From NCBI GenBank assembly GCA_016710935.1, contig JADJTY010000005.1:186001-250000 (forward strand): 64,000 nt of DNA, written 5' to 3'. The notes under the pieces are model-generated. The model saw only the letters and a program-made list of their open reading frames with translations, searched no databases and was not told the DNA's origin. The translations under genes and the position numbers were made by a program. This document shows, in pieces, positions 9,319-17,512 of this stretch (positions are counted from its first letter, which is position 1; the number at the start of each line of letters is the position of its first letter). Origin of the DNA: Chitinophagaceae bacterium. GTDB lineage: Bacteria > Bacteroidota > Bacteroidia > Chitinophagales > Chitinophagaceae.

Positions 9319-10008
9319 ATGCAGATTTTAAAAATACGGCAATTGTTGGTATTGACCATCATGCAGTTTTTGTTTTTTACAAACGGCTTCGCACAATATA
9401 AAAGTTATAAGCTGAATGCCGAAGGCGATACCCTGAATGCCATTGACAAAAAAGACATGAAGCAGGGTAAATGGGTGATACATGTTGAACCTATAAGAGG
9501 TGAACCCGGTTATGAAGAAGAAGGCATTTTTAAGAATAACAACAAAGAAGGCATTTGGCGCAAATACAGTTTGCAGGGCGATATTATTGCGGTTGAATTG
9601 TATAAACGTGGTGGTAAAGATGGCATACAGCAATATTATACCTACCTGGGCGATCTGATCAGGGAAGAAAGCTGGCGTGGTTATGACCCCGATGCACCTT
9701 ATGATACCATTGCCGTTTATGGCGAAGGCAACAATGAGATCATTGATTACAAGATCGTAAAAGCTGATCAATACAGCGTAAGGCATGGCGAATGGAAATT
9801 TTATGATGCCGGAACCGGCCGCCTGGTAAAGGTTGAAAAATATGAGCGTGGCCATTTGGAAACCCCAAATGATAATAAAAAGACTGTGGCAGCACCACCG
9901 GTAAAAAAGAAAGAAGTAGAAAAAACACCTGAAATGCTGGAGTGGGAAAAGAAAAATAAAGGGAAGAAGAATGTGGTGAGGGATGGCAGGACTTATTCGG
10001 GTGGCTAG
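9319..10008 (+). CDS. Exported MORN/YwqK-like repeat protein
   Basis: 229 aa with a signal peptide (cleavage after NGFAQ, about residue 25). The middle has MORN-like units (KQGKWVIHVE, KEGIWRKYS, KDGIQQYYTYLGD, RHGEWKFYD), as in proteins annotated as YwqK-family antitoxins. The C-terminus is Lys/Pro-rich and ends in VRDGRTYSGG. It is transcribed divergently from the BNR gene with only about 47 bp between starts, so the promoters must overlap or be very short. Biochemical function is unknown; the antitoxin label is a family name only. Its TAG stop is the first triplet of a palindromic element (10006-10104). Confidence 0.7.
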   Translation: MQILKIRQLLVLTIMQFLFFTNGFAQYKSYKLNAEGDTLNAIDKKDMKQGKWVIHVEPIRGEPGYEEEGIFKNNNKEGIWRKYSLQGDIIAVELYKRGGKDGIQQYYTYLGDLIREESWRGYDPDAPYDTIAVYGEGNNEIIDYKIVKADQYSVRHGEWKFYDAGTGRLVKVEKYERGHLETPNDNKKTVAAPPVKKKEVEKTPEMLEWEKKNKGKKNVVRDGRTYSGG

Positions 10009-10104
10009 CTGTTTGGCCACTATGAAGATTCCTGAAAAATAAAACTACCTGAATTACTAATTAAGTTCAGTTTTTAAATACTGGTTTTAGTAGCCTGACA
10101 ACTA
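10006..10104. repeat. MITE-like palindromic element, copy A
   Basis: 99 bp. Left end TAGCTGTTTGGCCACTA (10006-10022); right end, read on the minus strand, TAGTTGTCAGGCTACTA (10088-10104). The ends match at 13 of 17 positions and enclose an AT-rich centre without a gene. The left TAG is the stop codon of the upstream gene. Related copies lie at 10123-10218, 21398-21497 and 26825-26921. Confidence 0.75.
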
Positions 10105-10122
10105 AGACCAATGACTCCATTG

Positions 10123-10218
10123 ACTTGCCTGGCCACCTCAAAGACTCTGAAGAAAATAAAAGCTTTAATTAATTTAAAAATACTAATACCCGCAGTGCCT
10201 GCTTAGCGGCCTGACAAG
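10123..10218. repeat. MITE-like palindromic element, copy B
   Basis: About 96 bp and more degenerate. Left end CTTGCCTGGCCACCT near 10124-10138; right end on the minus strand TCTTGTCAGGCCGCTAA (10203-10219). The right end encodes the last codons (Leu-Ser-Gly-Arg) and the TAA stop of the esterase on the minus strand. It lies 18 bp from copy A, so the two elements fill the whole convergent gap. Confidence 0.6.
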
Positions 10219-11021
10219 AAAAACCGCTGGAAATATAACAACTGAAAAGGAAGGGCATTTCTCCAGTAATCCCAGTCATGCTTACCGGGTCTTTCAATGT
10301 AGGTATGCGGTATTTTTAACTGCCGCATTTTTTGATGCAACCTGCGGTTGCCTTCTATAAAAATATCTTTATCGCCGCAATCAAAAAATATTTTTACGCC
10401 GGTATTGGTGTACTTTTCTATTAAATTGATGACGGTCATATTGTTCCAGTTATCTGCCTGCAAAATAGTATCCCCAATTCTTTGCATAATATCAAAACGG
10501 TTTTTGCTTTCTTTCAGATCTACTCCCCCACTCATGCTGGCTGCTGCACCAAAAACATCGCTATGGCGTAAAGCCAGGTACAGTGCTCCATGCCCGCCCA
10601 TGCTTAACCCGGTAATGGCCCGGTGGTTTTTATCGGCCCTGGTTCTGTAATTTTTATCTACAAAATTTACCACTTCTGTTGCAACATGTGTTTCGTACCT
10701 GTATGCAGTATCAACCGGGCTATCAAAATACCAGCTGCTTTTTGCACCATCCGGGCAAATGATCAATGTTTGATACTGATCTGCATAACTGATCAATTCC
10801 GGTACCCGTATTATCCAGTTACTGTACCAGCCATCGTAGCCATGCAGCAAATAAACTACCGGAAAACTTTTTTTCTTTTTCTTATAACTATCCGGTTTTA
10901 TTACTACAGCCTTTATGTATTTGTGCATACTGTTACTGTAGATGGAAACCGTATCTACCTTACCGGCAAATGAACTGGCTGAAAAACCGGCAACAAAAAG
11001 CAACAGGAAGATGTATCTCAT
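10203..11021 (-). CDS. Exported esterase (esterase D/FrmB/antigen-85 type alpha/beta hydrolase)
   Basis: 272 aa with a signal peptide ending near residue 19 (FSASSFAG). The nucleophile elbow GLSMGGHGALYLAL holds the catalytic Ser, and the substrate-loop motif VVYLLHGYDGWYSNW, the acid in FFDCGDKDIF and the His in RPGKHDWDYW complete an alpha/beta-hydrolase triad. The family contains S-formylglutathione hydrolase-like and feruloyl or acyl esterases; an exported Bacteroidota member more likely deacylates sugars or lipids. Its last residues and stop codon are encoded by the repeat element at 10123-10218. It is followed in transcription order by nothing in the same direction. Confidence 0.82.
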   Translation of the reverse strand: MRYIFLLLFVAGFSASSFAGKVDTVSIYSNSMHKYIKAVVIKPDSYKKKKKSFPVVYLLHGYDGWYSNWIIRVPELISYADQYQTLIICPDGAKSSWYFDSPVDTAYRYETHVATEVVNFVDKNYRTRADKNHRAITGLSMGGHGALYLALRHSDVFGAAASMSGGVDLKESKNRFDIMQRIGDTILQADNWNNMTVINLIEKYTNTGVKIFFDCGDKDIFIEGNRRLHQKMRQLKIPHTYIERPGKHDWDYWRNALPFQLLYFQRFFLSGR

Positions 11022-11106
11022 ATCTGTAATTTACTTAAAACCCTGTAAAAAAAACTGTTCCGCTTTGGGGCGGAACAGTTTTCTCAATTTTAAATTGTAT
11101 ATATTT

Positions 11107-13512
11107 TTATTTAATTTCTTTTTGCATCGGATTTACTCCGCCTGCCGCGCCTCTTGCTCCTCGGCCACCACCTTTAAACAACTGGAATTTGCTGGGTGAT
11201 GTATTAACAGGCCAGGTATTGTTATCGGTATTGATATCGGCTGTTTCCCTCATCGGATCCAGTTTGATTGATACCACTTCCTTATCCTTCATGAAAGTTT
11301 TAACCACTTTATTCTCATTCTTGCGCCAAACATAAACTGGTATACGATCAACTTCTTTTGAGCCATCTTTAAAAGTCCACTCAATAATGATCGGCATCAC
11401 CAAACCGCCTTTATTGCTGAAGGTAAGTTCATACATATTTTTATCACCGGCCAGTTTAAAGCGTTCAGCTTCGGTATAGGTATCTACAGGTGCCCCTGCA
11501 GGTGTGGTAATTTCAAACGGCGTGCTGTCTACTTTTGCCAGTCCACGACCGTATCTCCAGTAAAAATCCCTGAGAGATGGATCGGCATCTGTAGCAAAAA
11601 CAATTTTCTTGTCTTCCCTGTTCCTGATCTTTGATATATCATCAAAAGAATTTAACTGTGGTTTTGCCACCGGTACTTTTCTGGTTGTTGGGCCGGCGTT
11701 AGGTGGCGTAGTTGATACATCTGTATTTAACACGGCCCATTTAACGGTATCCAATGAAATATCGCAGGGCTCAACTCCATAAAACCAGCCTCTCCAGAAC
11801 CAATCCAGGTCTTCGGCACTGGCATCTTCCATGGTACGGAACAGATCGGCAGGTGTTGGATGTTTAAAAGCCCAACGCCTTGCATACTCTTTAAAGGCAT
11901 AATCAAAAGACTCGCGGCCCATAATGGTTTCACGCAGTATGTTTAAACCGGTTGCCGGTTTGCTGTAAGCATTGGGGCCAAATTGTATGATGTTTTCGCT
12001 GTTGGTCATGATGGGCTCCAAAACATCTTTTGGCAGCTTCATGTAATCCACAATTTTGTATGCAGGGCCTTTGCCAACCGGGAATTTATTATCCCATAAC
12101 TCTTCAGTCAGATATTCAACAAAAGAATTCAAGCCTTCATCCATCCACGACCATTGCCTTTCATCGCTGTTGATGATCATCGGAAAAAAGTTGTGACCTA
12201 CTTCGTGTATCACCACACCCAGCATACCATTTTTTGTTCCTTCGCTGTACGTACTGTTGGCACTGTAATTGCCGGTTGCATCTTTTTCGGTACGGCCAAA
12301 GTTGAAACAGATCATCGGGTATTCCATACCGTTAGCCGCTTCTAAACTTTGTGCTACGGGGTAAGGATATGGAATAGTGAATTTTGAATAGGTTTTGATG
12401 GTATGGGCCACTGCTTTGGTACTGTACTTGCGGTATAATGAGTATGCTTCTTTACCGTAACCGCTCATGCACATTACTTTTTTCCCTTCAACCATAGTAG
12501 GCATCGCATCCCAAACAAATTTGCGTGAGCTGCCCCATGCAAAATCACGTACCATATCTGCTTTAAATATCCAGGTTTTCTTTTGGGTTGATTTTTGTTT
12601 TTCACTGGCAACCGCTTCCGCAAGGGTTACAATTTCTGTAACATCGGTTGCTGTTTGCGCTTTTTGCCAGCGTGCAAATTGTGCAGGCGTTAATACCTGC
12701 TGAAAGTTTTGTCCTACGCCTGTTGATAATACGATATGATCTGCAGGAACCGTCATCGCTACTTTATAATTACCAAAAACCAATGCAAACTCGCCCGTGC
12801 CTACAAACTGGTGGTTTTGCCATCCCTGGAAATCGCTGTACACACACAGGCGTGGAAACCACTGCGTCATGGTGTACAGATCATTTCCATCTTCAGGAAA
12901 ATTTTCGTAACCGCCACGGCCACCGTATTTGGTTCTTTCAATAATATTATAGTTCCAGTCAACTTTAAAAATATACTGCTGTCCGGGTTTTAATGCCAGT
13001 GGCAGATCCACACGCATCATGGTTTTGTTGATGGTATAGCTAAGTGCCTTACCAGTTGCATCTGCAACCCGGGTAATGTTTACACCATATTCCCTGTTCT
13101 TATCAATCTTACCACCATAGCGTGTAATATCATCTTCACTTATACCCCTGGGCATGGAATTGCTACCCTGGTAACCGGAATTATTCGTGTTGCTGTGCTC
13201 ATTCTCATCGAGCTGTAACCACAAATAAGTAAGTACATCAGGTGAATTATTTACATAAGTGATGGTTTCTTTGCCAATTAAGCGGCGGTTGGCCTCATCC
13301 AGTTCGCAGGTAATATCATAATCAGCACGCTGCTGCCAGTACTTGGGGCCGGGGGCACCACTGGCTGTACGATATTCATTAGGCGTTGGAAGAATGGTTC
13401 CCAACTGCTCAAACCGGTTACCATGGTTGCTGCCCGGATTATTTTTAATATCCTGGGCATTTGCAATGATGCCGATGAAAAGTAAAAAAACAAAAGCTGT
13501 TAATTGTTTCAT
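11107..13512 (-). CDS. M1-family zinc metallopeptidase, exported
   Basis: 801 aa with a signal peptide (ends near IIANAQ). The gluzincin motif HEVGH (H436, H440) is followed exactly 18 residues later by the third zinc ligand E459 (SWMDEGLNSF). GMEYPMICF stands where M1 enzymes have their GAMEN-type exopeptidase motif, which it resembles only loosely. N-terminal half: aminopeptidase-N beta-domain (TYVNNSPDVLTYLWLQLDEN). C-terminal part: beta-sandwich, then a Gly/Arg-rich tail (KGGGRGARGAAGG). It should act as a periplasmic or surface aminopeptidase. The HupE/UreJ-like gene lies 37 bp upstream in the same direction, so the two may share a transcript. Confidence 0.9.
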   Translation of the reverse strand: MKQLTAFVFLLFIGIIANAQDIKNNPGSNHGNRFEQLGTILPTPNEYRTASGAPGPKYWQQRADYDITCELDEANRRLIGKETITYVNNSPDVLTYLWLQLDENEHSNTNNSGYQGSNSMPRGISEDDITRYGGKIDKNREYGVNITRVADATGKALSYTINKTMMRVDLPLALKPGQQYIFKVDWNYNIIERTKYGGRGGYENFPEDGNDLYTMTQWFPRLCVYSDFQGWQNHQFVGTGEFALVFGNYKVAMTVPADHIVLSTGVGQNFQQVLTPAQFARWQKAQTATDVTEIVTLAEAVASEKQKSTQKKTWIFKADMVRDFAWGSSRKFVWDAMPTMVEGKKVMCMSGYGKEAYSLYRKYSTKAVAHTIKTYSKFTIPYPYPVAQSLEAANGMEYPMICFNFGRTEKDATGNYSANSTYSEGTKNGMLGVVIHEVGHNFFPMIINSDERQWSWMDEGLNSFVEYLTEELWDNKFPVGKGPAYKIVDYMKLPKDVLEPIMTNSENIIQFGPNAYSKPATGLNILRETIMGRESFDYAFKEYARRWAFKHPTPADLFRTMEDASAEDLDWFWRGWFYGVEPCDISLDTVKWAVLNTDVSTTPPNAGPTTRKVPVAKPQLNSFDDISKIRNREDKKIVFATDADPSLRDFYWRYGRGLAKVDSTPFEITTPAGAPVDTYTEAERFKLAGDKNMYELTFSNKGGLVMPIIIEWTFKDGSKEVDRIPVYVWRKNENKVVKTFMKDKEVVSIKLDPMRETADINTDNNTWPVNTSPSKFQLFKGGGRGARGAAGGVNPMQKEIK

Positions 13513-13549
13513 GTTATACTATTGAATGTTTATTATGAGTGTTTAATTT

Positions 13550-14137
13550 TTATGATAATAAAGCAGGGAATCGCTCCCATGCCATTTTAAAAGCGATACC
13601 TGATGCAACCAGTGACAAGCCCCACACCCACCATTTTCTTTTAAGGCCGGCTTTATTAACCAACAGGTAACTCAGGATTAATATTGCTGTAACCACTGCA
13701 ATCTGCCCTGCTTCCAGGCCAATATTAAATCCAAATAAACTCCATCCCATTGACTGATCTTTTGCCAGCATAAAACGAATGGCATTTGCAAAGCCCAGTC
13801 CATGTACCAGGCCAAAGAAAAGCGCCAGAAAATAATTCAACCTGAGTGATCGTGGCTGAAAATCTTTTTGGAAAAAATTAAAAAGAGCTGTTGCTACGAT
13901 CGTACAGGGAATCAGAAACTCAACCCAATCTGAATTTACCCTTACTATATCAAACACACTTAGAGCCAAAGTAAGTGAATGGCCGATGGTGAATGCTGTT
14001 ACCAATATCAATACCTGTTTCCAGTTACCAATCAGGTAAATCGCTGACAGTGCCAGTATAAACAACCAATGATCTTTCGCTTCCAGGGCAATGATATGTT
14101 GCCACCCTATTTCAAAATAAAATCCTAAATCCTGCAT
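13550..14137 (-). CDS. HupE/UreJ-like membrane protein
   Basis: 195 aa with 6-7 hydrophobic segments and the family-typical stretches FTIGHSLTLALS and FFGLVHGLGFAN, whose conserved His residues lie within the membrane. HupE and UreJ are nickel or cobalt permeases; Bacteroidota homologues are often annotated HupE/UreJ_2 and lack a nickel-enzyme context. Here too there is no urease or hydrogenase nearby. It lies between an M1 peptidase (same strand) and a DUF6702 gene (divergent), a grouping I recall from other Bacteroidota. A metal-transport role is a family inference. Confidence 0.8.
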   Translation of the reverse strand: MQDLGFYFEIGWQHIIALEAKDHWLFILALSAIYLIGNWKQVLILVTAFTIGHSLTLALSVFDIVRVNSDWVEFLIPCTIVATALFNFFQKDFQPRSLRLNYFLALFFGLVHGLGFANAIRFMLAKDQSMGWSLFGFNIGLEAGQIAVVTAILILSYLLVNKAGLKRKWWVWGLSLVASGIAFKMAWERFPALLS

Positions 14138-14223
14138 GAAACGGATAATAATTGACTGTTTAGATTAGTTTTGTCTTGCAATGTATCTTTAAAGAAACGA
14201 ATTTTCATCAATCTGTTAGCTAA

Positions 14224-14730
14224 ATGGCAAGTTTTTTATTTAAGTGGTTACTGATTAGCGGACTGGCTTTTAATCCTGCACCGGCAACATATCATCCTAT
14301 TTATGTAAGTGTTACCGAAATTGAACACAATGCCAAAGACAAAACCCTGGAAGTAAGTTGTAAGATATTTACGGATGATTTTGAGAAAACGCTTCGCTCA
14401 ACTTATAATACCTATGTTGACCTCCTGAAACCCAAAGATAAAAACGCTACCAACAAACTGGTAGCCGATTATGTGCAAAAACATTTGCTGATCAAAGTGG
14501 ATGGAAAACCGGTTGCCTTACAGTTTTTAGGTTACGAACAGGATGAAGAAGGCATTGTAAGTTATTACCAGGTCAATAATATCAACACGATAAAAAAGCT
14601 TGATATTACAGACAATATTTTATTTGAATATAAAAAAGAACAACTCAGCATTATACATACCACGGTAAACGGAAATAAGAAAAGCACCAAGCTGGTTAAT
14701 CCCGATGACAAGTACAGTTTTGAGTTTTGA
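14224..14730 (+). CDS. DUF6702-type conserved protein, probably exported
   Basis: 168 aa with a hydrophobic N-terminus (SFLFKWLLISGLAF) that could be a signal peptide. The remainder begins HPIYVSVTEIEHN and contains LEVSCKIFTDDFEKTLR, which match the DUF6702 pattern as I remember it. No catalytic motif is visible. It is divergent from the HupE-like gene; the shared 86-bp spacer has a TATCTTTA box resembling a Bacteroidota -7 element. Function unknown. The sequence degenerates into poly-G about 15 bp after its stop. Confidence 0.7.
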   Translation: MASFLFKWLLISGLAFNPAPATYHPIYVSVTEIEHNAKDKTLEVSCKIFTDDFEKTLRSTYNTYVDLLKPKDKNATNKLVADYVQKHLLIKVDGKPVALQFLGYEQDEEGIVSYYQVNNINTIKKLDITDNILFEYKKEQLSIIHTTVNGNKKSTKLVNPDDKYSFEF

Positions 14731-14744
14731 GTCTTTGGTTGTGT

Positions 14745-15050
14745 GCTGAGGCGGGGGGGGGCCGGGGGGGGGGGGGGGGGCCCACATGAAGAGGGGGGGG
14801 GGGGCGCGCCGTTTTTGTTTTTTTTCCCCCAATTGGGTGGGGTTAAAAAAAAACCAGAGCGGGGGAGGGGGGGGCGCGGGTTTCTGCCTCCGGTAACAAA
14901 ACCAAAAAAACCTAAAAGAAACCACGCGGGTTCCAGTTCCCCAGAGAAACCGAGCTTCTGCCATTACTGAACCAGATGAATCCTTGATCTGATCCTTAAA
15001 TTTATTTTCTTTTAAAAGGGGTGGGGGGGGGGGGGGGGGGGGGGGGGTGC
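14745..15050. other. Low-complexity poly-G block, probable assembly artefact
   Basis: The interval holds runs of 17 G (14764-14780), 12 G (14793-14804) and 25 G (15023-15047), and several shorter G runs, in a genome that is otherwise AT-rich. Between them is short, error-like sequence with no coding or repeat relation to the rest of the window. Reading frames here (Gly/Pro-rich) are compositional. It looks like poly-G read ends bridging a gap rather than biology. Confidence 0.7.
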
Positions 15051-15117
15051 TGCCAACTCAAGATCTCAATTTGTTTCGGTGGGTATTTTAAGTTATAACC
15101 CAGCTAAACCCAAAACC

Positions 15118-16413
15118 CTAATCCTCCATATCCTCTTTTAGTTCTTCAGATATTTTTACGAGAAGTTTATCAATACGCTGTCCGTCCATATCTATAATTT
15201 CAATATCAAAGCCACGCCATTCAAATTTTTCACCAGTTTTAGGAATATGTTCTAACTCATGTAATACAAAACCAGCCAGCGTATCAAAATCATGGTCGGC
15301 TTCATTCATCCATTCAGTTTTTCCAAAGCGGCTTAAAAAATCATAAAAAGGAATCTGGGCATCCACTAAAAAAGTACCATCGGATCGTTCTATAATTTCA
15401 TATTCATCCTGCCCGGTTTGCGGCACATCTCCTACGATCGCTTCTAAAATATCATTCAGCGTTATCATGCCTTCCAATGTTCCGTATTCATTTACAATAA
15501 AGCAACCGTGAATTTTTGTTTCTTTAAATTTTTCCAGCAATTGGTAAGCTGTATTATTTTCAGGTACAAATAAGGCAGGTTTTGCAATGTCTTTTAATAA
15601 CACATCAGGCGGGGCCTTTAATAAATCCTTTACGCTGATGATACCTTTAATATTATCAATAGTTTCTTCGCAAACCGGATAGCTGGAATAGATAACAGCA
15701 TCCATTTTATCTTTTACCTGTTGTACTGTTTCGCTTCCGTCAAACCAGGCGATATCGGTGCGGTGTGTCATCAGTGATGTTATGTTCCGGTCGCCCAGGT
15801 GAAACAACCGTTCAATAATTTCTTTTTCTTCTTCTTCAATGGCGCCATGCTCACTTCCTTCTGCCACCATCGCTTTGATCTCTTCTTCTGTAACCTGGTT
15901 ATCGCTTACTTTAAGTTTAAAAAGTTTTACAATTATTTTGGTTGATGAAGTTAATAACCAGATAAAAGGAAAAGTGATCTTGCTTAACCAGCTCATCGGT
16001 TTTGCAAAATTTTTGGCCAGGAATTCGGGCCTTGATAAGCCGATCCGTTTAGGAACCAATTCGCCCAGCACCAGGGAAAAATAAGTAAGTATGACTACGA
16101 TAATAGTTGTTGCAATACCATTGCTGTAATCCCTGCTCCAATCAAAACGATTGAAATATTCAATGAGTGGTGTTTTTAAATTTTCGCCTGAGAAGATACC
16201 GGTTAAAATGCCGATAAGCGTAATGCCTACCTGAACGGTGGAGAGAAAAACATCGGGATTATTAGACAGTTTAAGGGCGGCTTTTGCTTTTTCATCTCCC
16301 TTATTTGCCTGTCCTTCCAGCCTGGCCTTACGGGCCGAAACCAGGGCTATTTCAGCCATTGAAAAAACCCCGTTTATAAGTATAAGGCCTAATATTATCA
16401 GTATTTCCGTCAT
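15118..16413 (-). CDS. CNNM/CorC (hemolysin-like) transporter-associated protein: DUF21, CBS pair, CorC_HlyC
   Basis: 431 aa. Residues ~1-180 form the DUF21 (CNNM) membrane domain (LILINGVFSMAEIALVSARKARLE, LVLGELVPKRIGLSRPE). Residues ~200-330 hold a CBS pair with the linker RNITSLMTHRTDI that resembles the canonical IMTPR. The C-terminal CorC_HlyC domain ends in FEWRGFDIEIIDMDGQRIDKLLV. Family members mediate or regulate Mg2+ and Co2+ efflux; the hemolysin name is historic. It is monocistronic, with its 3' end beside the poly-G artefact, so its terminator cannot be judged. Confidence 0.92.
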   Translation of the reverse strand: MTEILIILGLILINGVFSMAEIALVSARKARLEGQANKGDEKAKAALKLSNNPDVFLSTVQVGITLIGILTGIFSGENLKTPLIEYFNRFDWSRDYSNGIATTIIVVILTYFSLVLGELVPKRIGLSRPEFLAKNFAKPMSWLSKITFPFIWLLTSSTKIIVKLFKLKVSDNQVTEEEIKAMVAEGSEHGAIEEEEKEIIERLFHLGDRNITSLMTHRTDIAWFDGSETVQQVKDKMDAVIYSSYPVCEETIDNIKGIISVKDLLKAPPDVLLKDIAKPALFVPENNTAYQLLEKFKETKIHGCFIVNEYGTLEGMITLNDILEAIVGDVPQTGQDEYEIIERSDGTFLVDAQIPFYDFLSRFGKTEWMNEADHDFDTLAGFVLHELEHIPKTGEKFEWRGFDIEIIDMDGQRIDKLLVKISEELKEDMED

Positions 16414-16525
16414 GTATTTTTAAGCTAAACTGCAGTTTTTATTAAACAGTTCTGGTGCAAATATCTATAAACTATATTAAACGATACTTTAAGGTAAATT
16501 AATTAATAAATCAGGAAGTCTGAAA

Positions 16526-17104
16526 TCATGCGGGCTGATGTAGTTTTCCTGCATTAAACCGGTTAACAACAGAGGCCATACTAAACCCTATAATGCAGCC
16601 CAAAATGCCACCGCCAATCACATCACCCGGAAAATGCACTCCCACATACACCTGGGCATAACAAATGGAAAAAGCCCATAGGAATAACAACAGCATCCAA
16701 TTACCCAGGTATTTTTTTAACGCCATATATAAATACATGGCAAGGCCAAAATGATTGGCTGCGTGTGAGGAGGTGAAGCTGCCGTTGCCCGGCCGGTATG
16801 GTAATAAAAACCTCACCATAGTTCCTATATCGGGATCATTGAAAGGGCGTAAACGGTCGAAATAAGGTTTTATGACCTTACTGCTGATACCATCTGTAAG
16901 GGTAATGGTAATAATGCCAAAAGCAATGATCCAAAAAGCCTGTTTTTTAAAATTGATAATTATTAATAATCCCATGAAAAGATAGAATGGGATCCAGACA
17001 TTGGAGTTCCGGAGCCAGGGCATTATCCAGTCGAAAAAAGGATTTGTCCACTGCCCGTTTACCAGTTTAAAAAATTCTTTATCAAAATGAACAAGTTGCT
17101 GCAT
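16526..17104 (-). CDS. PAP2-superfamily lipid phosphatase (LpxE/YeiU-like)
   Basis: 192 aa, six membrane segments. Motif 1 is KPYFDRLRP (K-x6-RP); motif 2 is FTSSHAANHFG; motif 3 is AQVYVGVHFPGD, where Gln replaces the usual Arg, a form I have seen in other Bacteroidota PAP2 proteins. It is the last gene of a GT39-GtrA-PAP2 operon (21 bp from GtrA), which suggests lipid-carrier or lipid A phosphate removal tied to glycosyl transfer at the periplasmic face. Confidence 0.88.
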   Translation of the reverse strand: MQQLVHFDKEFFKLVNGQWTNPFFDWIMPWLRNSNVWIPFYLFMGLLIIINFKKQAFWIIAFGIITITLTDGISSKVIKPYFDRLRPFNDPDIGTMVRFLLPYRPGNGSFTSSHAANHFGLAMYLYMALKKYLGNWMLLLFLWAFSICYAQVYVGVHFPGDVIGGGILGCIIGFSMASVVNRFNAGKLHQPA

Positions 17105-17125
17105 AGCAGAATTATAAGGGATGGT

Positions 17126-17506
17126 TTATTTAAATGTAAAGAAATTATTTGCCAGAAAGTTCCAGATAAAAACGATCACGATCGCCATCAGTTTTGCCAG
17201 GTAAAAATTCTTATCTTTTTTCTGGTGAAAAAAATATAGGAATGTAGTATTCAGCAATAAGCCAATCAAACTTACGATAACAAATATAATAAACTCTTTT
17301 AACCACAGGGGGTTGCTGCTGGTGAACGTCCAACGCCGGTTTATGCTGTAGTTACAGATAACTGCCAGCGTAAAACCGCAACCATTGGCAACATATTTAT
17401 TCCATTTCAGTTTTTCCTTACAAAGCCAGGTGGTACTAAAATCAATCATCATGCCCAGTAAACCCACCAGGCCAAATTTGATCATTTTAATGATGAAAGG
17501 AAACAT
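17126..17506 (-). CDS. GtrA-family membrane protein
   Basis: 126 aa with four hydrophobic helices and the typical motifs KFGLVGLLGMMIDFSTTWL, CNYSINRRWTF and the C-terminal WNFLANNFFTF. GtrA proteins are proposed flippases for polyprenyl-phosphate-linked sugars. The gene lies 6 bp downstream of a GT39 transferase and 21 bp upstream of a PAP2 phosphatase, in line with a donor-flipping role in this operon. The matching donor synthase (GT2) is not in the operon; a candidate lies at 2.6-3.4 kb. Confidence 0.88.
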   Translation of the reverse strand: MFPFIIKMIKFGLVGLLGMMIDFSTTWLCKEKLKWNKYVANGCGFTLAVICNYSINRRWTFTSSNPLWLKEFIIFVIVSLIGLLLNTTFLYFFHQKKDKNFYLAKLMAIVIVFIWNFLANNFFTFK

Positions 17507-17512
17507 GAAATA

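Noticed and set aside
9328..10020. 230-codon frame antisense to the MORN protein
   Set aside because: Exact shadow of a gene with a clear signal peptide and MORN repeats; hydrophobic and low in charged residues.
14620..14970. Gly/Pro-rich reading frames on both strands in the poly-G block
   Set aside because: They consist of translated homopolymers and do not resemble proteins.
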